A stretch of DNA of 64,000 bases from Limobrevibacterium gyesilva (GCF_025989185.1 NZ_JAPDNT010000001.1:124001-188000), one strand, 5' to 3'. Counted from the stretch's first letter, positions 17,980 to 26,479 are shown. Translations and numbers: made by a program. Notes: a model not told the origin generated them from the sequence alone.

Positions 17980-19149
17980 TCAGGATTGTGCGTCAGGTGA
18001 CAGCACGATGCAGCCGCCGCGACTGCGCGAGATCCGCTCGCACGCCTGCATGGCGGTGTCGCGCGACAGACCGGTCAGCCGGGCACGATACAGCGTGTTG
18101 CTGGCCTGGCGCACGGTCCCGATCGTCGGCCGGGCTGAGGCCAGCAGGTCGCGCGCACGGCCGCGGGCAGCATCGGCGGCGGCACGGGCCTGGCTCTCGT
18201 TGCCGAAAGCACCCACCTGGATCGCCCAGCTGCCCGCGGCGGGTCCGCCGCGCTGGGTCGGCAGCGTGTCCGCCATGGCCGGGGCGATCAGGTGGAAGCC
18301 TGAGCGGCCGGCGGCAGGGGCGGCCGCGGCCACCTGCTGCACCGCCGGCGCCGACACGGGGCGCGGCGGCTCGGGCAATGCCGCCGTCTGCACAACGCCG
18401 CGGGCATAGCCGGTACGCGGGCCGCGATTGTCGGCCAGGGCCACCGGGGCGCTGTTGTTGCGGCCGCGCGGATAGCGCGGACCGGCGGGAATGTTGATCG
18501 GCAGCATCGCGTATTGCGGGGCCGCCGCCACGCGCACCGGCACGCTGTCGCCGATCGCGGATCCCACCCGGGCGACGTAGCGGCGCGTCTCATCCGGCAG
18601 GGGCCGGTTGCGCGTCAGATAGTCGTCCAGCCGGCCTGGGCCGGCGTTATAGGCGGCCAGGAAGCCGGGCGAGCCGAACACGTCGTACAGTTCGCGCAGG
18701 TAGGCGGTGCCGGCCATGATGTTGTCGTGCGGATCGAACGGGTCGTCGCCCAGGTCGTAGCGGGCGCGCAGTTCGTCATACGTGGCGGGCATCACCTGCA
18801 TCAGGCCCATCGCCCCGGCGCCGGACGTGATGAGTTGGCCGTTCTCGTACAGGCGGCCGCCGGATTCCTGGCGCATCACCTCGCGCACCCAGCGCTCCGG
18901 CACGTCGTACTTCGCCGCGGCCTCGGTAATGTAAGGGCCCCAGGGGTCGCCGGGCGGGCCGGGCGGGGTGTAGTTGCGCTTGGCCCGGGCGACATACTGC
19001 GCCGCCTCCTGGGTGGCGCTCATCTGCGAATGGTTGCCGGCGCACGCCGACAGCAGACCGAGCGTCGCCACGCAGATCAGGGCCCGCATGGTTGGCAGGA
19101 AACGCCCGCGTTCTGCGTCAGTGCGGAGGCGGATCGGGTGGGTCGTCAT
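17980..19149 (-). CDS. lytic transglycosylase lipoprotein with C-terminal SPOR domain
   Basis: About 389 residues. An N-terminal lipobox (LLSAC) follows a short hydrophobic stretch, so the protein is probably an outer-membrane lipoprotein. A lysozyme-like SLT domain follows with the catalytic Glu in MRQESGGR and GAMGLMQVMP and YNAGPGRLDDYL. A Pro/Ala linker leads to a C-terminal SPOR domain starting WAIQVGAFGNESQA, which binds glycan strands stripped of peptides at the septum. A role in cell-wall cutting at division is inferred. ATG 19149 has GGAG 11 bases upstream; ATG 19089, giving a minimal signal peptide, is the alternative. Confidence 0.83.
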   Translation of the reverse strand: MTTHPIRLRTDAERGRFLPTMRALICVATLGLLSACAGNHSQMSATQEAAQYVARAKRNYTPPGPPGDPWGPYITEAAAKYDVPERWVREVMRQESGGRLYENGQLITSGAGAMGLMQVMPATYDELRARYDLGDDPFDPHDNIMAGTAYLRELYDVFGSPGFLAAYNAGPGRLDDYLTRNRPLPDETRRYVARVGSAIGDSVPVRVAAAPQYAMLPINIPAGPRYPRGRNNSAPVALADNRGPRTGYARGVVQTAALPEPPRPVSAPAVQQVAAAAPAAGRSGFHLIAPAMADTLPTQRGGPAAGSWAIQVGAFGNESQARAAADAARGRARDLLASARPTIGTVRQASNTLYRARLTGLSRDTAMQACERISRSRGGCIVLSPDAQS

Positions 19150-19411
19150 GCGGCGCGAGTCTCCGTCGTGGCACGACCGCAAATGCAGCCGGAGGGCACG
19201 GCGGCCTAGCGGCCGTCGTTGACAGTAATAGTCAGGAACCCGGGGTAAGTCCTTATCCTAAAGCGTTGTTCAAAGCAAGGTTACCGTGATTTCATGCTCA
19301 CGCGCGTGTGATGCCGTGCCGTGTTCACACGGATATGCTAATTGTTGCGGTCAGAGTACGCCCTCCAGACCACGGGTCCGGCGCGGGTTGGCACCGAGGA
19401 GACCGAGAGTG

Positions 19412-19888
19412 ATGTTCAGAACGACCCGCAACCTCGCTGCCGCAACAATCCTGGTTGCCGTGCTGGGCGTGGCTGCATGCGCGCCGACCAACACCAACAC
19501 CACCTATACCGGCGCGGATATCGGCCGCACCGCCAGCGTCAGCTATGGTGTGATCGTCTCGATGCGCCCGGTCACGGTGCAGGCCGATCAGACCGGTGTG
19601 GGCACACTTGGCGGCGCCGCGCTGGGTGCAACCGCGGGCAGCTTCATTGGCCGCAACGACGTGCGCGGCAACATCCTCGGCGCCGTCGGTGGCGCGATCA
19701 TCGGCGGCATCGCCGGCTCGGCCGTCGAGAAAGGTGTCAGCACCGGCAGCGCGGTGGAATTCATCATCCGCGAGGACAACGGCCAGACCATTTCGGTGGT
19801 GCAGACCAACGAAGACGGCTTCCGGCCCGGCGAACGCGTCATGCTGACCCGCGGCGCCCGCACCCGGATCGCCCGCACCGGCAGCTGA
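19412..19888 (+). CDS. glycine-zipper outer-membrane lipoprotein (SlyB/Pcp-like)
   Basis: A 158-residue protein: signal peptide with lipobox VAAC (about residues 20-23), then a glycine-zipper 2TM segment (GTLGGAALGATAGSFIG and GNILGAVGGAIIGGIAG, about 69-108), then a small soluble tail with the FIIREDNGQTISVVQ strand found in SlyB/Pcp proteins. Members sit in the outer membrane and support envelope integrity. ATG 19412 has GACCGAGAG upstream. The divergent lytic transglycosylase gene begins 262 bases away; I saw no convincing promoter in that spacer. Confidence 0.82.
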   Translation: MFRTTRNLAAATILVAVLGVAACAPTNTNTTYTGADIGRTASVSYGVIVSMRPVTVQADQTGVGTLGGAALGATAGSFIGRNDVRGNILGAVGGAIIGGIAGSAVEKGVSTGSAVEFIIREDNGQTISVVQTNEDGFRPGERVMLTRGARTRIARTGS

Positions 19889-19976
19889 ACGCGCACCAGG
19901 CCAGCGCCGGCTGGCACGCCGCGTCCGGACGCTCCGGTTGCGGCAGGCCGGCTTATGGGCTATCGCCCCGCCCGGC

Positions 19977-20834
19977 ATGACCGTCGCGCTGCAACCCGGC
20001 ACCCGAGGCGCCAAGACCCTCGAACTCACCCCAGGCAATACCGCCGCGGAGCGCCAGCGGATGGCCGTTCGCGACCTGCGCGAGGCCGCATCGCTGTGGC
20101 GGCTGTGCTGGACGCTGGCCTGGCTCGACATCCGCCTGCGCTATCGCGGCTCGATGCTCGGGCCGTTCTGGCTGACCTTGTCCACCGGCGCCATGGTCGC
20201 GGCCATGGGCGCCATCTATTCGACGCTGTTCCGCATGGACCTGCACGAATACCTGCCATTCCTGGCGGTATCGCAGGTGCTGTGGGGCTTCCTGGCCACG
20301 CTCGTCACCGATGCCTGCACCGGCTACACCAGCAACGAGGGCATGATCCGGTCCATCCGCATGCCGTTTTCGCTGTATGCGGCGCGGATCGTGCTCCGCA
20401 ACCTGATCGTGCTGGCGCACAACACCGTCGTCTTCGTGGTCGTCGATGCCGTGCTGGACACCTGGCCCGGGCCGGAGGTGATCCTGGCGATCCCGGGCAT
20501 GGCGTTGTGGCTGGTCGACTCGCTGGCGATCACGGCCACCCTCGGCGCACTGTGCGCTCGCTTCCGCGATATTCCGCCGATCGTCACCAACGTGTTGCAG
20601 ATGGCGTTCTTCGTGACTCCCGTCATCTGGAAGCCGGAGCTGGTGGGCGACGCGCAGTGGATGCTGCCGTTCAACCCCTTCTTTACGTTGCTGGAAGTCG
20701 TGCGCGGCCCGCTGCTGGGCACGGTGCCGGACATGGCGGTCTATGCCTCGGCGATCGGAAGTTCGATCCTGCTCTGCGGCGTGTCCTGGCTGCTGTTCTC
20801 GCGCGTGCGTGGCCGGATCGCGTTCTGGATCTGA
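19977..20834 (+). CDS. polysaccharide ABC exporter permease (Wzm/KpsM type)
   Basis: A 285-residue ABC-2-type permease with about six membrane helices, beginning with the family segment DLREAASLWRLCWTLAWLD and IRLRYRGSMLGPFWLTL. The C-terminal FFVTPVIWKPELV and LPFNPFFTLLEVVRGPLLG are characteristic of O-antigen, capsule and teichoic-acid exporters. Start chosen at ATG 19977; TTG 19938 would add 13 residues. The ATPase gene begins 5 bases after the stop. No glycosyltransferase genes flank the pair, so the exported glycan is unknown. Confidence 0.85.
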   Translation: MTVALQPGTRGAKTLELTPGNTAAERQRMAVRDLREAASLWRLCWTLAWLDIRLRYRGSMLGPFWLTLSTGAMVAAMGAIYSTLFRMDLHEYLPFLAVSQVLWGFLATLVTDACTGYTSNEGMIRSIRMPFSLYAARIVLRNLIVLAHNTVVFVVVDAVLDTWPGPEVILAIPGMALWLVDSLAITATLGALCARFRDIPPIVTNVLQMAFFVTPVIWKPELVGDAQWMLPFNPFFTLLEVVRGPLLGTVPDMAVYASAIGSSILLCGVSWLLFSRVRGRIAFWI

Positions 20835-20839
20835 CGGCG

Positions 20840-21634
20840 ATGCCCACCAGCCCCCTTGCCGAAATCGATGTCTCCGCGCTGAGCCTCGACTTTCCCCTTT
20901 ACCACGCCAGCGGACGCAGCCTGAAGAAGACGGTACTGAGCACCGTGGCCGGGCGCATGGGCGCGGACGCGAAGCGCCGCATCGTCGTGCAGGCGCTGCG
21001 CGACATCTCGTTCACCCTGCGCAGCGGCGACCGGCTGGGCCTGATCGGCACCAATGGCGCGGGCAAGACCACGCTGCTGCGAACGCTCGCCGGCATCTAC
21101 GAGCCGCTCAACGGCTCCGTGCGGGTCCAGGGCACCCTGAACGCGCTGCTGGATCCGCATCTGGGCATGAACGTGAACCTCACGGGCCGCGAAAATATCA
21201 CGCTGCGCGGGATGTATCATGGGCTGGGACCGGCGGCGGTCAAGCGGCTGCTGGATGACGTCCGCGATTTCGCCGAGCTGGGCAATTTCATGGAGTTGCC
21301 GGTGCGCATCTACAGCGCCGGCATGATCGTGCGCCTGGGCTTCGCACTCGCCACCGCCATCCGCCCGCAGGTCCTGCTGATGGACGAATGGTTCCTGGCC
21401 GGCGACGCCAACTTCATGGAGAAGGCGCGCGCGCGGCTGGAAGACATGGTGCGCGGCGCCGAGATCCTGGTGCTCTCCACCCACAGCACCGAGACGCTGA
21501 TGGACTGGTGCAACCGGCTCATCTGGATGGAACAGGGCCGCATCCGCGAGGACGGGCCGACCGAACAGGTGCTGGAGCACTATCTCGGCCATCCGCTGAA
21601 ACAGAAGGCGGTGCCTGCGTCCCTTTCGGATTGA
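20840..21634 (+). CDS. polysaccharide ABC exporter ATP-binding protein (Wzt/KpsT type)
   Basis: A 264-residue ABC ATPase partner of the permease at 19977-20834. Walker A is GTNGAGKTT (about 73-81); the signature is degenerate, YSAGMIVRLGFALAT, as is normal for this class; Walker B is VLLMDEWFLAGD and the H-loop is STHSTE. The protein ends soon after the nucleotide-binding domain and lacks the carbohydrate-binding C-terminal domain of classic Wzt proteins, so it is closer to KpsT-like ATPases. It is convergent with the Ynj-type operon, with 25 bases between stops. Confidence 0.87.
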   Translation: MPTSPLAEIDVSALSLDFPLYHASGRSLKKTVLSTVAGRMGADAKRRIVVQALRDISFTLRSGDRLGLIGTNGAGKTTLLRTLAGIYEPLNGSVRVQGTLNALLDPHLGMNVNLTGRENITLRGMYHGLGPAAVKRLLDDVRDFAELGNFMELPVRIYSAGMIVRLGFALATAIRPQVLLMDEWFLAGDANFMEKARARLEDMVRGAEILVLSTHSTETLMDWCNRLIWMEQGRIREDGPTEQVLEHYLGHPLKQKAVPASLSD

Positions 21635-21659
21635 TCGGCCGGGACCGCGGCCGCCCCGC

Positions 21660-22292
21660 TCACGCCAGCTCCAGCACCGGCCCCCCGGCGGCATCGGCGT
21701 CGGCATGATCATGCGTGACCAGCAGCACAGGCAGCCCGCGCGCCGCCGCTGCATCGAACACGACGCGACGCAGGCGGTCGCGCAGAGCCGCGTCCAGGCG
21801 GCCAAAGGGTTCGTCCAGCAACAACGCGCGTGGCCGCGACAGCAGAACGCGCATCAGCGCGATCCGCGCCCGCTGACCGCCGGACAGCGAGGCCGGGTCC
21901 CGTGCGGCCATGCCGGGCAACTCGGCTTCGATCAACGCCGTCTGCATGGCCGCACGCCGGGCGGCGCGGCCGCGCATGGCTGGGTCCAGGCCGAACAGCA
22001 GATTGTCGCCCACGCTCATGTGCGGGAACAACAGATCATCCTGGAACAGGATGCCGAGGCGGCGGCGATGCGGCGGCAAAGCCGTGATGTCGTCGCCGTC
22101 GATCAACACCCGGCCCTCGGCTTGCAGCCCCGCGGCCAGCGTGCCGCAGGCGAAGGCCAGCAGGCTCGATTTGCCCACCCCGCTCGGTCCCATCACCGTG
22201 ACCACCTGGCTTGGCTCCGCCGTCAGCGACAGGTCGCGCAGCAGCGTGCGCGTGCCGGCCCGGATGGTGACGTCGCGCAGATGCAGGCTCAT
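21660..22292 (-). CDS. YnjD-like ABC importer ATP-binding protein
   Basis: A 210-residue ABC ATPase: Walker A GPSGVGKSS, Q-loop at FQDDLLFPHMSV, signature LSGGQRAR, Walker B ALLLDEPFGRLD, H-loop VTHDHADA. It is most like YnjD and thiamine-type importer ATPases. It is the last gene of the minus-strand operon; its ATG overlaps the permease stop by four bases. In E. coli ynjBCD the substrate is not established; no thiamine riboswitch is visible upstream of the operon. Confidence 0.84.
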   Translation of the reverse strand: MSLHLRDVTIRAGTRTLLRDLSLTAEPSQVVTVMGPSGVGKSSLLAFACGTLAAGLQAEGRVLIDGDDITALPPHRRRLGILFQDDLLFPHMSVGDNLLFGLDPAMRGRAARRAAMQTALIEAELPGMAARDPASLSGGQRARIALMRVLLSRPRALLLDEPFGRLDAALRDRLRRVVFDAAAARGLPVLLVTHDHADADAAGGPVLELA

Positions 22293-23962
22293 GCCGCCAG
22301 AGCCAGCCCCCGGCGTCGCCGGGCCCGCCAGGACGGCAGGCCGACCGCCAGCGCGTAGGCCAACACCGGCAGCGCCGCCTGCAGCAGCGCGGTGGCCGCA
22401 ACCACCCGCCGATCCCCGCCGGAGGACAACGTCACCGCCTCGGTGGTCAGCGTCGCCACCCGGCCGGCGCCGGCGAACAGCGTGGGCAGATACAGCCCGG
22501 CGGAGACGGCGAAGCCGACCGCCGCGGCGGCCAGCAGCGGGCGGGCCAGCAGCGGCAGCGTCACCCGCAGCAGTACCCGCCACGGCGGAGCGCCCAGGCA
22601 GGCCGCGCTGCGCAGCAGGCGCGCATCCAGCGCCCGCCAGGGATCGGCCAGCGACAGGAACACGTAGGGCAGCACAAACACCAGATGCGCCCACACCAGC
22701 GCCAGCGCTCCGCCATCCAGCGACAGCCACACCAGCAGGATCTGCATGCCGAACAGGAAGGCCACCTGCGGCACAAGCAGCGGCAGGTACAGCAACGCCA
22801 TCGCCCGCCCGGCCGGGTGCCCGATCCGCCGCTCGTTCTCCAGGCACGCCACCGCCAGCAGCAGCGCGATAATCGTGGCCGCCACCGCCAGCGCCACGGT
22901 GACGCCGGCGGTCCCCGCCAGGCCGGGCAGCTGCGCCTGCCAGGTGCCCAGACCCCACGCCTGCGGCAGCGCATCCGGGAACCGCCAGGACCGTGCGAAG
23001 GACCACAGCGCCAGCACCAGGATCGCCGCGACGCTGGTCCCGATCAGCAGAATGCCGACCGCCGAGGCGAGCCCGTCGGCCCCACCCCCGCCACGCTCCC
23101 CGCTGCGGCCCCAGGCGCGGCCCAGCCGGGCAACGACTGCTTCGATGACCCGCAGCCCCAGCAACGCGGCCAGCACCACCGCCGACAACAGCACCGCGCC
23201 GGCGCCGGCGGGGAACCAGCGCGACAGGTCGGGGTCGGCGAACCAGCGCACGATCTGCACCGCCAGGGTCGGCGGGTTGGACGGACCAAGCACCAGCGGC
23301 ACGTCCACGACCGACAGCGAGAAGGTCAGCACCGCCATCACCGGCAGGCGCAATTGCGGCCAGACCCGCGGCAGCACCACCAGCAGCCAGGCGCGCCAGG
23401 GGCCGTAGCCCAGGGCGGCCGCCACCCGCAGCGTGGCCGGCGCCTCCACCTGCGCCAGCGCCGCCAGGGTCATCAACAGCAGGTACGGCGCCTCTTTCAG
23501 ACAGAGGCCCAGCACCAGCGCCGCCCCCCAGGGGTCCTGCACCGTCGCGATGTCCGGGGGCACCTGCCATCCCGTCAGGCCAGGGGAGACCAGTCGGGCG
23601 ATCCAGCCGCTGGGGGCGACCAGGAAGGCAAAGCCAATGGCCAAGGCCGCGTGCGGTGTTGCCAGGACCGGCGCAATCGCAGCCTGGACCGGCCGCAGCA
23701 CGCGTGCCCGGCGGGCGGCGATGGCCAGCGCCAGGGCGGAGGCCAGCGACAGCACGGTGGCGGCGAGGCCGGTGCCGATGGTCAGCACCAGGCTGGTTGG
23801 CAGCCCCGGCCAGGCGAGCAGTTCCCGCCACGGCTGCAGCGACAGCGCGCTGCCGCCCAGCGCCGGCAAATAGCCGAACGCCGGCAACAGCGTCGCCACC
23901 ATGCCCGCGCCCACCGGCAGCAGCAGCACACTCAACAATGCGGCGGGTGCGAGGCGCAGCAT
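22289..23962 (-). CDS. YnjC-like fused ABC importer permease
   Basis: A 557-residue permease with about twelve hydrophobic segments, that is, two binding-protein-dependent transport domains fused in one chain as in YnjC and ThiP. The two copies of the permease EAA-type loop are recognisable, the first near LRVAAALGYGPWRAWLLVVLP and the second near LRSAACLGAPPWRVLLRVTLP. It starts 7 bases after the binding-protein stop and ends in a 4-base overlap with the ATPase gene. Confidence 0.84.
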   Translation of the reverse strand: MLRLAPAALLSVLLLPVGAGMVATLLPAFGYLPALGGSALSLQPWRELLAWPGLPTSLVLTIGTGLAATVLSLASALALAIAARRARVLRPVQAAIAPVLATPHAALAIGFAFLVAPSGWIARLVSPGLTGWQVPPDIATVQDPWGAALVLGLCLKEAPYLLLMTLAALAQVEAPATLRVAAALGYGPWRAWLLVVLPRVWPQLRLPVMAVLTFSLSVVDVPLVLGPSNPPTLAVQIVRWFADPDLSRWFPAGAGAVLLSAVVLAALLGLRVIEAVVARLGRAWGRSGERGGGGADGLASAVGILLIGTSVAAILVLALWSFARSWRFPDALPQAWGLGTWQAQLPGLAGTAGVTVALAVAATIIALLLAVACLENERRIGHPAGRAMALLYLPLLVPQVAFLFGMQILLVWLSLDGGALALVWAHLVFVLPYVFLSLADPWRALDARLLRSAACLGAPPWRVLLRVTLPLLARPLLAAAAVGFAVSAGLYLPTLFAGAGRVATLTTEAVTLSSGGDRRVVAATALLQAALPVLAYALAVGLPSWRARRRRGLALAA

Positions 23963-23969
23963 TCGAGTA

Positions 23970-25190
23970 CTACAGCGTGACCCGCTTCTCCCACTCCGCG
24001 GCGATGGCGGTCATCCACGATGGATGCGGCTCCGGCAGCGGCCGACCCAGTTCGGCATCCGACAGCGTGGCGACGGGCCGCGGGAGGTCGTCGAACAGCT
24101 TGCGTTCGGCGGCAGACAGGCGGCCGAGCGCAAGCACGGTCGGGCTGCCCAGGATGCGCGGGTCCATGCCGTGCGCCTGCGCCTCCGGCGACAGCAGGAA
24201 GTCGGCCACCAGCAGGGCGCCCTCCTTATGTGCGGCGTTGAAGGGAATGGCGTTGAAGCTGCAATTGCCGATGGTCCCGCCGTCCAGCACATAGGTGCGC
24301 ACCGTGCCCGGCAACGTGCCGTTGGCGATGGCGGTGGACGCTTCCGAGGGGTTGAACGAGATCATGATGTCGATTTCGCCATCGTTCATCAGCGCGCGCT
24401 GCGCCGGCCCGCTGTCGGGGAAGTTCCGGCCGCCACGCCACAGGCTGGGGCGCAAGGCGGCGTACCAGTCCCACAGCGGCGCGGTGACCGGCCCGAACGT
24501 CGCGCCGGTTGCCGCTTGTTGCAGCAGCGCAGGATCGGGGGCGAGTTCGTACAACGCCTGCTTCAGGAAGGTGGCGCCGAGAAAGTTGCGGACCGTCGGA
24601 TGCGTCACCCGGCCTGGATGGGCGGCCGCCCAATCGCGCAGCGCCGCCATGCTGCGCGGCGGGTCAGGCACCCGGACGCTGTCGTGCACGAACACCACCT
24701 GCGCCATCCGCCACGGCACTTCATAGCCGTCTGTCGGCACGGTGAAGTCCACCATGGTAGTGGGCTTGCCGATGCGGTCGATCAGGGCGGCATTGGGCAG
24801 CAGGTCCAGCACCGGGCCATGCAGCAGGCCCTGCTGCTTCATCGCCAGGAAATTGGGGCCGTTGATCCAGATCAGGTCCACCGACCCGCCCTCGTTGCGG
24901 CCAGCGACCTTCTCGGCCACCACACGCGCCACCGCCTCGGAGGTATCGCGCAGGCGCACGTGGCGGAGCTGCAGATCGTGGCGCATCTTCATGCGCTCGC
25001 TGGTCCAGGCGATGAAGGCGTTGGTGCGGTCGTCGCCGCCCCAGGCGTTCCAGAACACGGTCTGGCCGCGCCCGGCCCGCTCGATCCCGGCCCAGGCCGG
25101 TGCAGCGGCGCGGGCCAGCGGCGCCAGCCCCGCCGCGGCGGTGCCGGCGAGCAGGCCCCGGCGGGACAGGGGCGCGCGAACCAGGCTCAT
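23970..25190 (-). CDS. YnjB-like periplasmic substrate-binding protein, Tat-type signal
   Basis: A 406-residue type II periplasmic binding protein. The N terminus SRRGLLAGTAAAGLAPLARA has a twin-Arg motif, hydrophobic core and Ala-x-Ala site, so export through Tat is likely. The mature part (FWNAWGGDDRTNAFIAW, WINGPNFLAMKQQGLLHGP, SFNAIPFNAAHKEGA) matches YnjB-type proteins. Tat export of a binding protein can mean folding or cofactor loading in the cytosol (inference). Start ATG 25190 overlaps the stop of the radical SAM gene (ATGA). Confidence 0.83.
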   Translation of the reverse strand: MSLVRAPLSRRGLLAGTAAAGLAPLARAAAPAWAGIERAGRGQTVFWNAWGGDDRTNAFIAWTSERMKMRHDLQLRHVRLRDTSEAVARVVAEKVAGRNEGGSVDLIWINGPNFLAMKQQGLLHGPVLDLLPNAALIDRIGKPTTMVDFTVPTDGYEVPWRMAQVVFVHDSVRVPDPPRSMAALRDWAAAHPGRVTHPTVRNFLGATFLKQALYELAPDPALLQQAATGATFGPVTAPLWDWYAALRPSLWRGGRNFPDSGPAQRALMNDGEIDIMISFNPSEASTAIANGTLPGTVRTYVLDGGTIGNCSFNAIPFNAAHKEGALLVADFLLSPEAQAHGMDPRILGSPTVLALGRLSAAERKLFDDLPRPVATLSDAELGRPLPEPHPSWMTAIAAEWEKRVTL

Positions 25191-26242
25191 ACGGTCTCCT
25201 TCAGGCGGCGCATGCGGGCGGCTTCGATCACGGGGGCCAGCACCTCCGCGTGGAAGCGGTCGCAACCGATGCACAGATTTGCGTATGGCTTGCCCGTCGG
25301 GGAAGTGGTGCGCGCCTTCTCCAGGAAGGTTTCGACGCTCCAGCCCAGGGTCAGGCCCATGCGTTCCGGCTTGCCGGCGTTGATCGCCTCATAGACGGGA
25401 TCGCCGGCCAGGCTGTCGAGGATGTCGGTCAGCCGCTCCTCCAGCAGGTTGCCCACCGGCAGCCTGGTCTTGACGCAGCAGGGATAGACGCTGCCATCCG
25501 GCTCGATGGACACTTCCGAGCCGGCATACGGGTGGTTGAGGAAGTTCATCCCGCCCGACCAGCGGGCGCAGAAATTGTCGGCGATGGTGGCGGTGGAGAG
25601 CCCGTTCTGCCACGCCCGCCCGCGTGGCCACAGCTTGCCGATCCAGGACTCCGGCGTGGCGCCGAAGAAACTGTAGACCGGCCCGTCCTCCTGGTGCCAG
25701 GCACGGTCCGGCGCCTGCCGGCCGGAGGGGCGCATGCCGGCGGCCTCGAACACGGCGGTCAGGCCGGCCTTGAACGCGGTCTGCTTTTCTGTCCCTTCCA
25801 GGCCAACATGGAAATCGTCGACGCCGGCGACCGAGATCATCCACACCCCACGCGCGAGCAGGTCGCCAATGATCTCCAGCGTGACCAGGTCTCCGGTGGT
25901 CTGCAGCACCACGCGCACGCCGCCGGCGTCACGGTATTTCGCCACCAGCGCCTCGATCACCGGATAGGTCACCCGCCGGCGCGTCGCCTCCAGCAGCGCC
26001 TCCCCGCCGGACAGGACGATGCGGCCGGTCTTCTCCGGCAGCGTGCCATCGGGCGCGGGATCGTCCTGGTCCAGATAAGTCATCCGGTCCGGCAGGTTGG
26101 CAATGATGCGCGGGGCATTCGCCTCCGCCTCGGCCACGACGGCCTCAAGCTCGCTGCGGACATACGGCCTGAAGCGGTCTTCATAACAGTGCCGACACTT
26201 GCGATGGCAGGCCCAGGCCATGACGTAGTAGATCGATTCCAT
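25187..26242 (-). CDS. radical SAM/SPASM enzyme, first gene of Ynj-type operon
   Basis: A 351-residue radical SAM enzyme. The [4Fe-4S]/SAM motif C-x3-C-x2-C is Cys12, Cys16 and Cys19 at the extreme N terminus, and GGE of the SAM site appears in VLSGGEALL. A C-terminal SPASM-like region has paired cysteines in YPCCVKT and CIGC that would bind extra clusters. SPASM enzymes modify peptides or small molecules. It is coupled by a 4-base overlap to the binding protein of a Ynj-type importer, so the transported compound is likely its substrate, product or metal source (inference). Start ATG 26242 leaves a two-strand promoter region shared with kdp. Confidence 0.85.
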   Translation of the reverse strand: MESIYYVMAWACHRKCRHCYEDRFRPYVRSELEAVVAEAEANAPRIIANLPDRMTYLDQDDPAPDGTLPEKTGRIVLSGGEALLEATRRRVTYPVIEALVAKYRDAGGVRVVLQTTGDLVTLEIIGDLLARGVWMISVAGVDDFHVGLEGTEKQTAFKAGLTAVFEAAGMRPSGRQAPDRAWHQEDGPVYSFFGATPESWIGKLWPRGRAWQNGLSTATIADNFCARWSGGMNFLNHPYAGSEVSIEPDGSVYPCCVKTRLPVGNLLEERLTDILDSLAGDPVYEAINAGKPERMGLTLGWSVETFLEKARTTSPTGKPYANLCIGCDRFHAEVLAPVIEAARMRRLKETV

Positions 26243-26286
26243 ACGCGCCCATCTCTCCTGCCGCCGACCCGCCTGAGGTGGGGCGT

Positions 26287-26338
26287 TTCCTATGGAATTC
26301 CTATGCCGCCGCCCTCGTCGCGACATCGATTTCCTATG
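26287..26338. promoter_or_regulatory. three TTCCTATG direct repeats phased at 11 bp, kdp operator candidate
   Basis: TTCCTATG occurs at 26287-26294, 26298-26305 and 26331-26338, offsets of 11 and 33 bases, that is, one and three further helical turns. The third copy is also half of an 11-base palindrome CTATG-C-CATAG (26334-26344). OmpR-family regulators such as KdpE bind tandem direct repeats of about this spacing. The site lies between the divergent radical SAM gene and the kdp operon and could serve either. Confidence 0.5.
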
Positions 26339-26386
26339 CCATAGCCGCAACGTTGCAGGTCCTACATCCGCAGCACAAGGCTCGTC

Positions 26387-26470
26387 ATGTACGACGCGAT
26401 CTTCCTGGCCCTTGGCGTCGTCGGCTTCGCCGTCTGCCTGGGCTACGTCCTCTTGTGCGACCGCCTGTGA
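26387..26470 (+). CDS. 27-residue membrane microprotein upstream of kdpF
   Basis: A very short reading frame from ATG to TGA encoding one hydrophobic helix (IFLALGVVGFAVCLGYVLLC) followed by Asp-Arg-Leu. It lies 9 bases before kdpF, whose GGAG ribosome-binding site directly follows its stop. Short peptides with a single helix and a C-terminal Cys-acid-Arg-Leu ending precede kdpF in other proteobacteria as far as I recall, though they are rarely annotated. It may be an additional small subunit or a leader peptide. Codon choice is fully GC-biased, which supports translation; the function is unknown. Confidence 0.55.
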   Translation: MYDAIFLALGVVGFAVCLGYVLLCDRL

Positions 26471-26479
26471 GGAGCCCCC

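Noticed and set aside
26243-26386. Thiamine riboswitch in front of the radical SAM-YnjBCD operon
   Set aside because: No THI-box CTGAGA or paired conserved core on either strand, so thiamine is not supported as the substrate.
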